A stretch of DNA of 64,000 bases from Gammaproteobacteria bacterium (GCA_016744995.1 JADGDG010000022.1:1-64000), one strand, 5' to 3'. Positions 55,259 to 63,138 are shown, numbered from the stretch's first letter. The notes: generated by a model from the letters alone, not told the origin. Translations and numbers: made by a program.

Positions 55259-56194
55259 ATGATAAAAAAAATAACAATAAAATATAATACCATGCTTTCA
55301 GCTTTTGTTTTGAGAAACGGTACTTACATTCTGAGTCCTTACATTTTGTTAGTACTATGCGGCCTGTTATTTTCTTCTACTTCTCTGGCACAAGCTTTTT
55401 ACACTGATCCTATGGCAGAAACCACCCGTCTGGCTCAGCAAGGCAATTTATCTGCTCAGGTTAAACTGGCCACAGCCTATGAGCATGGAGAAGGGCTTGG
55501 AAAAAATATGGACAAGGCCGTTGTCTGGTATTGTAAAGCCGCACTAAAAGGTTCAATTGATGCCCAGAGAAACCTGGCCTGGATGTTTCTAAATGCTCGC
55601 GGTGTGGAAAAAAATGAGGCACTGGCAGTTCGCTGGTTTAAAGCTGCAACTAAATCCGGTGATAAGTATTCTCAACAGATGTTATCCAGACTGGATAACA
55701 ATCTGCAAACAAAAAAACGCATTTGTGTTGCATTACCTACCCCATACTGGGAAAGCAGAAAATGTTCTAAATCCTGTAAAAAAATTGTTAAAACAGTCAA
55801 TAATATTGCCCCTGGCTATAACGTGGAGCCTCGCCTGGTACTGGCTTTGATTCAACAGGAATCCAATTTTAAGATTAAAGCCCATTCTCATAAAGGTGCA
55901 ATGGGTTTAATGCAGCTAATGCCTGCGACAGCAAAACGTTTTGGTGTAAAAAATGCCTGGGCTCCTGAGCAAAACATTAAAGGAGGCGTTCGTTATCTTG
56001 TTTGGCTATTAAAACAATATCAGGGTAACGTCGCCCTGACACTTGCCGGTTACAATGCGGGAGAACAAGCAGTTGAGCGTTATAAAGGCATACCTCCTTA
56101 TAAAGAAACACAACGCTATGTTAAGCGCATCATGAAGGTCTATGGTAAAAGCCATCATCCTTATGAAAAAAATATCACTATGAATACAAAATAA
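55259..56194 (+). CDS. Sel1-repeat and SLT-domain lytic transglycosylase
   Basis: About 311 residues from ATG 55259. The frame is open from GTG 55202, and ATG 55292 would give a cleaner signal peptide; none has a good Shine-Dalgarno. After a signal/anchor segment come two Sel1-like repeats ('AQVKLATAYEHGEGLGKNMDKAVVWY', 'AQRNLAWMFLNARGVEKNEALAVRWF'). The C-terminal SLT domain has the catalytic Glu in 'LIQQESNFKIKAHS', then 'GAMGLMQLMPATAKRFG' and 'LAGYNAGEQAVERY'. Four Cys lie between the domains. Confidence 0.88.
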   Translation: MIKKITIKYNTMLSAFVLRNGTYILSPYILLVLCGLLFSSTSLAQAFYTDPMAETTRLAQQGNLSAQVKLATAYEHGEGLGKNMDKAVVWYCKAALKGSIDAQRNLAWMFLNARGVEKNEALAVRWFKAATKSGDKYSQQMLSRLDNNLQTKKRICVALPTPYWESRKCSKSCKKIVKTVNNIAPGYNVEPRLVLALIQQESNFKIKAHSHKGAMGLMQLMPATAKRFGVKNAWAPEQNIKGGVRYLVWLLKQYQGNVALTLAGYNAGEQAVERYKGIPPYKETQRYVKRIMKVYGKSHHPYEKNITMNTK

Positions 56195-56374
56195 ACATAG
56201 AATCAGTCACTAATTATTCACTTAACTCTTTTTACTTCCTAAAAAGAAACTCTGCTTGAATAATAATGTAAAAGTCTATATGCTCTGCCTCGTCACTCTA
56301 TTCGAGCAAAGATGATTCGATAAAATGACGAAGGGAATAAAATACTAACAATGGAATAAACAGGAATAACAAAA

Positions 56375-56656
56375 ATGGAATTAAGCAGTTCAGGACATCA
56401 CTATACAATTACCCTAAATAATAATTTTAGGATGAGTGAATGCATTAATTTTCGTAATGCTTATGAACAGGTACCTGCTAATGCTTCGCTGACACTGGAT
56501 TTTCAAAGTGTCATGGACATTGACAGCTCATGTGTTGTTATGCTCATGTCGCTTCATCAGCATTTTGAAAATACTGATCATATTAAAATTATTAATTGTA
56601 ATGCTGACATCACTGAAGTTTTTTCTAATACCTATATTTGCAGTTGGTTACATTGA
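56375..56656 (+). CDS. STAS-domain protein
   Basis: A 93-residue single STAS domain ('LTLDFQSVMDIDSSCVVMLMSLHQHF'), with the conserved Asp-Ser around 49-53 where SpoIIAA-type antagonists are phosphorylated. It would act by binding a partner kinase or transporter domain, neither of which is nearby. Its stop overlaps the start of the DHH gene. Confidence 0.8.
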   Translation: MELSSSGHHYTITLNNNFRMSECINFRNAYEQVPANASLTLDFQSVMDIDSSCVVMLMSLHQHFENTDHIKIINCNADITEVFSNTYICSWLH

Positions 56657-57540
56657 ACAGATCTATAAATAGCATTTTTACAGTTCCGATTACGGTTATC
56701 TACCACGGCAATTGCCCTGATGGATTTGCAGCAGCACTTGCAGCACAATTATTTTTTAAACAGCAGGATAATTACAAGTCCTTTAAACACAACATCACTT
56801 ATCATAAAGGTATTCACGGTACGACACCACCGAATTGCCAGGGCAAAGAAGTCTATATCGTCGACTTCAGCTATCGACGTGAAGAGATAAAAAAATTATG
56901 CCAACAAGCTGCTAAAGTCACAATTATCGACCACCATATCAGTGCATTAAAAGATCTCGATGGTTTAGAGCAGGAGCATGATAATTTAAATCTTCAATTT
57001 GACATGAAGCAGTCCGGTGCAGTACTCACCTGGAAATTCTTTCACAAAAGCAAAGTCCCCCTGTTATTCCAACATATTCAGGACAATGACCTATGGCATT
57101 TTGAGTTAAAAAACACTCTGACAATTATCCTGGCCATCATGTCCTATCCTATGAAATTAAAGCTATGGAACCGCTGGCTTAATGACGAAAACAGTCTGCT
57201 TATGCTGCACAAAGAAGGTTTGATACTCAAGCGCCAAACTGACAAACAAATTAAACGCTACAAGAAAGCAGCTCGCATGGGAACAATTGCCGGACATACT
57301 GTTCCTGTCGTCAATGCACCCAGCAGTATCGGCAGTGAGTTATTGCATCAGTTATCCGATGGTTACCCTTTTGCTGTTGCCTATGAAGATAAGTCTGAAC
57401 GACGTGTCTGGCAATTACGCTCCGGCGGTGATAAAGCCATTGATGTCTCACAAATCGCCCAGAAATTCGGCGGTGGCGGGCATAAAAATGCCAGTGGTTT
57501 CAGTACTGACAGTTATGATATTGAAATTTCAGTTGAATAG
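56653..57540 (+). CDS. DHH/DHHA1-family phosphoesterase
   Basis: A protein of about 295 residues. The DHH domain has 'VIYHGNCPDGFAAALAA' (Asp metal ligand), 'VDFSYRREEI' and 'IIDHHISAL'. The DHHA1 end has 'KFGGGGHKNASGF'. It resembles the single-protein DHH family that hydrolyses oligonucleotides or cyclic dinucleotides rather than RecJ. The frame is open from TTG 56638; TTG 56653 overlaps the TGA of the STAS gene, so coupled translation is likely and I prefer it. Confidence 0.82.
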   Translation: MNRSINSIFTVPITVIYHGNCPDGFAAALAAQLFFKQQDNYKSFKHNITYHKGIHGTTPPNCQGKEVYIVDFSYRREEIKKLCQQAAKVTIIDHHISALKDLDGLEQEHDNLNLQFDMKQSGAVLTWKFFHKSKVPLLFQHIQDNDLWHFELKNTLTIILAIMSYPMKLKLWNRWLNDENSLLMLHKEGLILKRQTDKQIKRYKKAARMGTIAGHTVPVVNAPSSIGSELLHQLSDGYPFAVAYEDKSERRVWQLRSGGDKAIDVSQIAQKFGGGGHKNASGFSTDSYDIEISVE

Positions 57541-57554
57541 AACGGATGAATTAG

Positions 57555-57638
57555 CTCTAACAAGAAGATAAATGCTGTGTCGACGGATAGACTGCATAAG
57601 CATTTTCATTGCCCCAGCCATAATCTGTTACGTTAGCA
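57555..57638 (-). other. attC-like site at the edge of the minus-strand gene array
   Basis: On the minus strand: TGCTAAC (57632-57638), 5-base spacer, AGATTATGGCTG (57615-57626), 37 bases, CAGCATTTATCT (57566-57577), 4-base spacer, GTTAGAG (57555-57561). The outer 7-mers and inner 12-mers pair with few mismatches, giving the R''-L''-loop-L'-R' layout of an 84-base integron attC site with GTT/AAC cores. It begins 14 bases after the DHH stop codon. R' deviates from GTTRRRY at its last base. Confidence 0.45.
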
Positions 57639-57655
57639 AAACTTACAATACACTA

Positions 57656-57690
57656 AAACCAAATTATTCTTATAATTTGGTTTTTTATTT
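57656..57690. terminator. Rho-independent terminator
   Basis: A perfect 12-bp stem AAACCAAATTAT / ATAATTTGGTTT is followed on the plus strand by TTTATTTTTTT. On the minus strand it also precedes an A/T tract, so it can serve both the DHH gene and the minus-strand GNAT. Confidence 0.8.
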
Positions 57691-57736
57691 TTTTATAATC
57701 TCAAAGAATGAGTAGCCTGGGTTATTCACATATGTG

Positions 57737-58195
57737 CTAGGAATTTTTGTTACTTATTGGCTTGCGGAAAGCTATCATAGAAGAACGAGAAAAACCGTGA
57801 TGTTTATAAAATCTATGAGCACCAGTATTGTCATTATCTGTAAGTAGTGTAATACGTTTACAGCCTTGATCTGCAGCATAACTCAATGCAAATTCTATTA
57901 ATTTAGAACCAACACCTGAACCACGCGCTGAACTGGAAACAACCATATCTTCAAGCAAGCCGACACGCGCACCTAAAGCTGTCGATACAGTATAGAGTAA
58001 ATTAACCATACCAAGCAGTTCTCCTTTTTTGCGAGCTACTAATATATCACCCATATTAGAATTTTCTACAATCAACTCAAGGCCTCGAATCTGAGCTTTA
58101 AGATTAGGCTTAAACTCAACTTCCTGAGAAAAAAGAGAATTTAGCAATTTGCTTAATTCTGGTATATCTGAATGAGAAGCAACTTCAAATTTCAT
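57737..58195 (-). CDS. GNAT-family N-acetyltransferase
   Basis: A 152-residue acetyl-CoA-dependent acetyltransferase. The acetyl-CoA loop is 'SSARGSGVGSKLIEFAL' (about 88-104), with 'LLEDMVV' before and 'NTGAHRFYKHHGF' after, as in RimI-like GNATs. The substrate is unknown. It is the last gene of the minus-strand run and is followed by a terminator and the attC-like site at 57555-57638. Confidence 0.88.
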   Translation of the reverse strand: MKFEVASHSDIPELSKLLNSLFSQEVEFKPNLKAQIRGLELIVENSNMGDILVARKKGELLGMVNLLYTVSTALGARVGLLEDMVVSSSARGSGVGSKLIEFALSYAADQGCKRITLLTDNDNTGAHRFYKHHGFSRSSMIAFRKPISNKNS

Positions 58196-58199
58196 AAAT

Positions 58200-58258
58200 G
58201 CGCTCGACTAAATGGATACTTAAAAATTAATGTATTCAAATCCATAATCTGGTTATGC
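58200..58258 (-). other. Degenerate attC-like inverted repeat between two GNAT genes
   Basis: On the minus strand GCATAAC (58252-58258) overlaps the stop codon of the upstream GNAT. It is followed by AGATTATGGAT, and later by ATCCATTTAGTC, which pair. AGATTATGG is shared with the 57555-57638 site. The expected closing GTT box is not found: GAGCGCA stands in its place. Confidence 0.3.
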
Positions 58259-58756
58259 TTTTTTTCTCATATTAACAAGAGTGACTTGTTTACCCTGAAC
58301 AGTTTCAAATATTTCTGATATTGCTTCTGAGACAACACTAAAACCCATATGTAAAAAAGCAGTAGTATTCCCTGTTTCTTTAATAGTGCTCAGTGCTAAT
58401 TCAGTTTTGTCTTGTTTTTGTGCTATCAGCATAATATACTCAATTATTGCTCTGGCAACTCCCTGTCTTCGATAGCCAGGAGATACAGCTAAGCCACGAA
58501 CTAAAACATTTTTTTCACAAATAAAATATTCTGCAGAACCAACTACATTCTCTTTAATGATTGCAACAATGTTAATTGGTTTTTCAGTTTTATTTTGTGC
58601 TTTAGTTTTTATTGGGTAATAGACAGACCGTAGCTCATCAATTGCAATAGCAATGATGGATTTAACAGAATTTGCATCTGGATCAATTTGTTTTCTAATT
58701 TCAATCATTTTTTTGAGCATAACATCGATATCATTGGGGCGTCTTTTTTCATCCAA
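58253..58756 (-). CDS. GNAT-family N-acetyltransferase
   Basis: A 167-residue protein; acetyl-CoA loop 'VSPGYRRQGVARAIIEYI' at about 92-109, then 'TTAFLHMGF'. The first 17 residues ('MDEKRRPNDIDVMLKKM') are encoded by the attC-like element at 58717-58774. If that element is a true recombination site, translation may start at an internal ATG (58720 or 58708). No clear Shine-Dalgarno decides it. Substrate unknown. Confidence 0.82.
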   Translation of the reverse strand: MDEKRRPNDIDVMLKKMIEIRKQIDPDANSVKSIIAIAIDELRSVYYPIKTKAQNKTEKPINIVAIIKENVVGSAEYFICEKNVLVRGLAVSPGYRRQGVARAIIEYIMLIAQKQDKTELALSTIKETGNTTAFLHMGFSVVSEAISEIFETVQGKQVTLVNMRKKA

Positions 58757-58774
58757 TTCATCTTTTGGTTATGT
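58717..58774 (-). other. attC-like site between the kinase and GNAT genes
   Basis: Minus strand: ACATAAC (58768-58774), GATGAATTGG (58753-58762), a 15-base middle containing AAAAAAGACGCC, CCAATGATATC (58727-58737), GTTATGC (58717-58723). Outer ATAAC/GTTAT and inner arms pair. The middle, AAAAAGACGCCCC(A/G)ATGAT, is shared with the element at 61863-61912. R' has T where the GTTRRRY consensus wants a purine. Confidence 0.4.
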
Positions 58775-58795
58775 CTATTTGAATAATCTCAATAT

Positions 58796-59317
58796 TCATA
58801 TTTTTATTGGCAGCTTGAGTGCATTATTATGCCTTAATTTACTGATAAATTGAGACATTTCACTATTGCTTGATATTGTAATGAGTTCCTTATTGTGAGC
58901 ATCCATTTCATTGATAATTACCGGTTTAGCCATATAGGGAAATTGCCAAATTATTTTTACCAGCGTAGGGATGATTTTAATTTCAGGGCAATTATCTGGT
59001 AAGTCTGGACGGGAACTAAAAAGATAACGCCAGTTTCTTTTTACACAGCGAAGATAACATACATTCCTTGGAAAATCTAAGAAGATAGTAATATCTGCAG
59101 CCTGACGTGCAATTGAAGAAACTCCTTCAATAATCCATTGTGGCTTTGCCGCAAGTTCTTCTTCAAGGCTCTTTCTCTCATGTAGTGGTGTTTTTTTCCA
59201 TCCTTCCTTCCAAGCAATCGAATCTAATCCGTAAACTTGAACCCCAAGTATGCCTCCAATATTTTTAGCAAAAGTTGATTTTCCGCTACCCGCATTCCCT
59301 GTTATATGTATACGCAT
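58796..59317 (-). CDS. P-loop kinase, FlaR/topology-modulation-protein-like
   Basis: A 173-residue adenylate-kinase-like P-loop protein with GNAGSGKST at about 7-15, 'VYGLDSIAWKEGW' and 'QWIIEGVSS', features of the family annotated as topology modulation proteins or FlaR-like kinases, whose substrate is unknown. It starts 23 bases downstream of the AraC-type regulator gene and is probably cotranscribed with it. Confidence 0.82.
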   Translation of the reverse strand: MRIHITGNAGSGKSTFAKNIGGILGVQVYGLDSIAWKEGWKKTPLHERKSLEEELAAKPQWIIEGVSSIARQAADITIFLDFPRNVCYLRCVKRNWRYLFSSRPDLPDNCPEIKIIPTLVKIIWQFPYMAKPVIINEMDAHNKELITISSNSEMSQFISKLRHNNALKLPIKI

Positions 59318-59340
59318 ATATTTACCAATTCTTAGGCATA

Positions 59341-60189
59341 TTATTCAATTGGGATATAAATCTCTGTTTTAAGATTCTCAGGTTTTGTTCTTCTTGGATC
59401 TTTATTTAGATAGCTTTCAAAGCATGGTTCATCTCTTAATGAATAGTTACTTTCTGGCAACCATTCATTAAAGATGAATGAATAAGTTCCTTGAAAGTTC
59501 TCATAGGCGCCTTTATGAAGAAATTTAGCATATTTGCCACCTGAGACAGTCAGTTTTCTTAGATTTACTTGTTTTTCAATATTGGCATCAATATCGATAC
59601 AAGCATCATATCGTATATTAATTGCTTCTGTGACACCAGGATCATCATACGATATACCAAACATTCTAACACTCTTATTCATAAGCTTATTAGAGTAAGC
59701 AAACTTCATTACCTGGCTCCAGGCTTCTGGAGCTGCCTCGGCATAAGCACCACATGCTCTTGCGCACATTACACTTGTTTCTTCAAATTCAATTATTTCT
59801 GGTTCCATATCAATACACCTTTCTCCGATTAGTTTAACTCTGTTGATATCAACAGAAACCATTTGCTTTCGAACTTGGCTCGGTGTAAATGAAAACTGCT
59901 TTCTAAACGCTTTATTAAAGGAGGCTTGATTTCCATACCCACATTTAAAGGCAATCTCTATGATACTGTCATTTGAGTGCAATAGATGCTTTATTGATCT
60001 TTCTAACAGCAACCGTTTTCGGTATGCATAAACACCTTCACCAACATATAAGTAAAATAGACGGTGAAAATGATATTTAGAATAACAGGCTATTTCTGCC
60101 AGCTTGTTACAATCAATTTCAGAGTCAATATTATGCTCTATAAAATGAACAACTTTATTCATTCTTTCGGAGTGAATCTTTTTACTCAT
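59341..60189 (-). CDS. AraC-family regulator with GyrI-like effector domain
   Basis: A 282-residue protein with an N-terminal double helix-turn-helix (about 9-108, 'YSKYHFHRLFYLYVG', 'GYGNQASFNKAFRKQFSFTPSQ') and a C-terminal GyrI-like domain (about 125-280). This is the Rob/BltR-like arrangement used for small-molecule sensing. Its own target may be the kinase gene downstream. Confidence 0.9.
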   Translation of the reverse strand: MSKKIHSERMNKVVHFIEHNIDSEIDCNKLAEIACYSKYHFHRLFYLYVGEGVYAYRKRLLLERSIKHLLHSNDSIIEIAFKCGYGNQASFNKAFRKQFSFTPSQVRKQMVSVDINRVKLIGERCIDMEPEIIEFEETSVMCARACGAYAEAAPEAWSQVMKFAYSNKLMNKSVRMFGISYDDPGVTEAINIRYDACIDIDANIEKQVNLRKLTVSGGKYAKFLHKGAYENFQGTYSFIFNEWLPESNYSLRDEPCFESYLNKDPRRTKPENLKTEIYIPIE

Positions 60190-60601
60190 ACTTAGCTCTT
60201 CACGAATGGTTCATCAGAATAATATGTGATTATAACCCACATTACTTTTCCATTATTGCTAACTTTGAAGGCACTACAGGATAGCCACAATTTAGTTCCT
60301 ATACTTTCCCCTGTCAACGCTTAACTCCTATCATTACAGATAACGGCTCTTGACTCGGAATTCCAACGGGGGAGCTAAGCCTTTCTCAACAGAGGACTTT
60401 CAGTTCCAATTTCTTACCGATTTTTCTCAGTGCACTGGCTGCCTTGAATCACTTTTTCCTCTATATGTGTCTGTTTTAGTTTTCACTAAAAACCACAGCG
60501 AATAATAAGATAGAACAATTAAATTGTTAAAGAGCTAAAAGAAAAAAATTATTTTTTCTTTGTGGTATTTTTTTCCTATTGACAATTAAAGGCCATATGT
60601 A
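60190..60601. other. Non-coding gap with repeat and unexplained GC-richer segment
   Basis: 412 bases with no convincing gene. A copy of the short ACAGGA-GCCA-AATTT repeat lies at 60273-60299. The stretch 60310-60460 is more GC-rich than its surroundings. On the minus strand it has a short frame ending 'FKAASALRKIGKKLELKVLC' that looks protein-like but lacks a start. It contains GTTAAGC, a perfect GTTRRRY box, without an obvious partner. It could be a transposon or gene remnant. Confidence 0.4.
60273..60299. repeat. Short dispersed repeat, copy 1
   Basis: ACTACAGGATAGCCACAATT followed by TAGTTCC; related to the copies at 61596-61622 and 63114-63138, all in the same orientation. Confidence 0.55.
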
Positions 60602-61336
60602 TTAGCTGCTTTCACCGCTGTTGTACTTAGTAAAGAAAACTAATAATGCAATGCCTGATAAAAATAACCATATTGCTGGTGGTACCGGTACTGATGAAAT
60701 AGTAAGACTGTTTATTGTGCCATATACATCAGTTCGTCCAGTACAGCAATCTAGTTGGTAACCAAATTCAAAGCGCATATTTTGTCCAGAAATATTAGGT
60801 ATGCCACTTGTTAATAATGCACTATTTAATATTCCTGCTGTAGCATCTGTGACATTTAGCCTCAGCCAGTGCAGATGATAAGCTGAAGTTAATGTTTCTG
60901 ATACGTAGTTTGAAAGCACAATGTTTGTATCAACATTTGTAGGTAGTGATGAATGATCTGTTCTGCCTTGAACTATATATGTATCATAAAATGTTGGATC
61001 AGTTTCATGAGGCAGAGGTGGCACCTCTCTGTCATTAACATAACGAAACCCGCCGTTATCTAAAGTTGCATACAATGAACCAAAATTAACTGTAAAATCA
61101 CTAATGGCTCCAGTATAACTAATATCATTTATGCCGTTGGAGGATGTGGCAGAAAACGATGAATTATAAGTATATGATCCTGTGAATGTTTGTCCTATAG
61201 GAATTAGTGTATGCAAATCAGATGACAGCCCTCCTTTACCGTTAATTGTGCCACTATAATTAACGGTAACTACAGTTGCATGTGCTACTGGTGACAATAA
61301 AAGTAATATCAATAGTACCTTTATATTTAAAAACAT
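60602..61336 (-). CDS. Exported protein with PEP-CTERM-like C-terminal sorting signal
   Basis: A 244-residue protein. ATG 61336 is chosen because AAGGAG lies just upstream and the product then begins with a clean signal peptide (cleavage after AHA). The mature part is Thr/Ser/Asn/Gly-rich and beta-like. It ends with SVPVPPAIWLFLSG, a hydrophobic stretch and a short charged tail. VPxPxxxWLFxSG is the gammaproteobacterial variant of the PEP-CTERM motif recognised by exosortase/archaeosortase-type enzymes. No exosortase gene is in the window. Confidence 0.75.
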   Translation of the reverse strand: MFLNIKVLLILLLLSPVAHATVVTVNYSGTINGKGGLSSDLHTLIPIGQTFTGSYTYNSSFSATSSNGINDISYTGAISDFTVNFGSLYATLDNGGFRYVNDREVPPLPHETDPTFYDTYIVQGRTDHSSLPTNVDTNIVLSNYVSETLTSAYHLHWLRLNVTDATAGILNSALLTSGIPNISGQNMRFEFGYQLDCCTGRTDVYGTINSLTISSVPVPPAIWLFLSGIALLVFFTKYNSGESS

Positions 61337-61523
61337 GTTCTTTCTCCTTTTTGATATATTTCCAGTGAGCTTTATTTTAATAGCTAACATTAAATCTAAA
61401 AAAGCACGGATATTGGCAATAACCGACTCCGTATTTCTCTTTTTCATTATTATTACTGATCAAAATAAAAATATCATTATTTTCTGTAAGGTTAAACTTA
61501 CAAACACAGAAAAAATCAGAGGT

Positions 61524-61772
61524 TTATTCTATAGAAACAATTAGCTCATTGATCAATAAAAGATTATTCAACTTATGGATGAATACAAAAATACTGTTAC
61601 AGGACAGCCATAATTTCATTCCATAAATTAGCGTGTTTCCAGACAATATTCTTTTACCAATTTTAGCAACTTGAATAACAAACCGTTCATTGATATTTTG
61701 GGGTGTTGCCGTGCCTTTTCCCCAGAAGTAATTCACAACAGCTGAAACATGTTCTCTTTCATAAATATCCAT
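61524..61772 (-). CDS. Hypothetical ORF fused to a dispersed repeat, doubtful
   Basis: An 82-codon frame. Its first 50 codons ('MDIYEREHVSAVVNYFWGKG') look plausible. Codons around 51-59 are the translation of the short repeat at 61596-61622, after which composition becomes AT-driven. This suggests a gene truncated where the repeat inserted. No strong ribosome-binding site. Confidence 0.3.
   Translation of the reverse strand: MDIYEREHVSAVVNYFWGKGTATPQNINERFVIQVAKIGKRILSGNTLIYGMKLWLSCNSIFVFIHKLNNLLLINELIVSIE
61596..61622. repeat. Short dispersed repeat, copy 2
   Basis: GTTACAGGACAGCCATAATT followed by TCATTCC; the best-preserved of the three copies. Confidence 0.6.
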
Positions 61773-61862
61773 ATTATTTCCAATTTTCCATTATAAATAT
61801 ATTATTTTAATCTATATCAGTTATCTCTAAAATATAGGGAAAGCCTGATTAAAAAGCTCAAT

Positions 61863-61912
61863 GCCAACATCATCGGGGCGTCTTTTTACCTCCTATAGAT
61901 TTTTTGTTATGT
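61863..61912 (-). other. attC-like element downstream of the DUF1439 gene
   Basis: Minus strand: ACATAAC (61906-61912), A-rich spacer, ATCTATAGG, AGGTAAAAAGACGC, CCCGATGAT, GTTGGC (61863-61868). Inner arms pair imperfectly. The centre AAAAAGACGCCCC is identical to that of the 58717-58774 element. It begins within a few bases after the gene's stop. Confidence 0.35.
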
Positions 61913-62467
61913 TTAAATTCCAAGTGTAATCACCAATTGTTTATTTTGAACAACTACATCCTTTAATGCTAATTTTGCTACTGCCTGTTTCATATCGGTA
62001 ACATGAAGAGTATAAATTGGATTGTTTTTATAATATTCAGCCAATGCCTTTGAAAGTGCTCTGTTTGCCTTATCAACATACTTCTGGGCAATACCCTGTA
62101 CAGTTAAATTATCAATAATTGGATTAGTAAGATAAAATTCACCCTTCTCCGCCAAATAGAGAACTCCTCCAGATACATCTAATGTACCACCAATAGGCTT
62201 TGGACTTTTATTTAGTGTTATATTAAAAACTACATCTAGTCCTACACTTACCATGTCAGAGCCATTTTCAAGATGAACTCTTGGATTATCAAGGGTTATC
62301 TGAATGATAAAAAAATAGGATTTTGTTAATGGCAGCTTTTCTTCTAGTTTACTTTGTATATCAGTCTCAGAAAGCTGAATAACATATTCCTTTCCAGAAA
62401 AATAATAATAAATACCTGCCAATAATGTAATTAACACAACAATTGTTACTATGGTTATTTTATTCAT
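61913..62467 (-). CDS. DUF1439 (YceB-like) membrane-anchored protein
   Basis: A 184-residue protein with an N-terminal membrane anchor (about 5-24) and a DUF1439-like beta-rich domain: 'VIQLSETDIQSKLEEKLPL', 'ITLDNPRVHL', 'GGVLYLAEKGEFYLTNPII'. E. coli YceB is a lipoprotein of this family; here no lipobox Cys is seen. Proposed to be periplasmic, possibly lipid-binding; function unproven. Confidence 0.82.
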   Translation of the reverse strand: MNKITIVTIVVLITLLAGIYYYFSGKEYVIQLSETDIQSKLEEKLPLTKSYFFIIQITLDNPRVHLENGSDMVSVGLDVVFNITLNKSPKPIGGTLDVSGGVLYLAEKGEFYLTNPIIDNLTVQGIAQKYVDKANRALSKALAEYYKNNPIYTLHVTDMKQAVAKLALKDVVVQNKQLVITLGI

Positions 62468-62480
62468 ATTGTTTTCTTAT

Positions 62481-62608
62481 ACATAACATTGTATTCAATT
62501 TTCACCAGAGCTCCCTGAAAAGAAATTAAAAAAGAAAAACGTTTCGTTATTCTAAAAATTTTTAATAGGTGCCAAGCCTTGGTGATATATTTCGGCATCT
62601 TGTTATAA
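62481..62608 (-). other. Possible attC-like interval between minus-strand genes
   Basis: Minus strand: TTATAAC (62602-62608) begins a hairpin with TGCC...GGCA arms and an internal CCAAGGCTTGG. GTTATGT (62481-62487) closes the interval 128 bases later, just before the DUF1439 start. Pairing between the two ends is partial. Confidence 0.25.
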
Positions 62609-62655
62609 ACCGTATATATAATCTGAGCTTACAAAAATCACTTTTATCTCATCAG

Positions 62656-63048
62656 TTAAGTTAATTTATCTTTAGATCTGTAAAGCAAAATACAAAAGCA
62701 AAAACTAATTACACTGACAGATAAATTGACAAGGTTCATATCAAAAATTTCTAACAAACTAATATCAGTCAAAAACAAATGCAATGAAATTAAAAATGAA
62801 GCTAAACTTATGGCTACTAGTATACCATTAGCTGACATAGCAAATGAGTAACCCCATTTTTGCTTTGTAAAAAGCCCATATACACAAGCCACTAAAAATA
62901 AGACTAACACAGAAAACACAAGATCATAGTTTAATCGAACATCAGTCATTTTAGACCATTCAGTTGATGTATACCTCTGAATTGCATCATATATCAGATC
63001 AGAGATAATGAGCATAAACCAAGTTATATTTGCGTATATACTTTTCAT
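62656..63048 (-). CDS. Four-helix membrane protein, unknown function
   Basis: A 130-residue hydrophobic protein with four predicted helices ('WFMLIISDLIYDAI', 'LVFSVLVLFLVACVYGLF', 'GILVAISLASFLISLHLFL', 'LSVSVISFCFCILLY'). The ribosome-binding site is weak. No family recognised. Confidence 0.55.
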   Translation of the reverse strand: MKSIYANITWFMLIISDLIYDAIQRYTSTEWSKMTDVRLNYDLVFSVLVLFLVACVYGLFTKQKWGYSFAMSANGILVAISLASFLISLHLFLTDISLLEIFDMNLVNLSVSVISFCFCILLYRSKDKLT

Positions 63049-63113
63049 ATTTTTTACTTATACATTTTAGCATTTGTACGTTGTGCGCAGTATTACGTAT
63101 AAATTCTAAGGGG

Positions 63114-63138
63114 ACATTACAGGACACAATTTCATTCC
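63114..63138. repeat. Short dispersed repeat, copy 3, with adjacent hairpin
   Basis: CATTACAGGACACAATTTCA followed by TTCC lacks the GCCA of the other copies. A 7-bp inverted repeat, CCTGTTC (63147-63153) and GAACAGG (63175-63181), follows. Confidence 0.55.

Noticed and set aside
59317-59341. Sought an attC-like site between the AraC and kinase genes
   Set aside because: Only 23 bases separate them and no ATAAC or GTT box occurs; they look like one operon, which weakens a one-gene-per-cassette reading.
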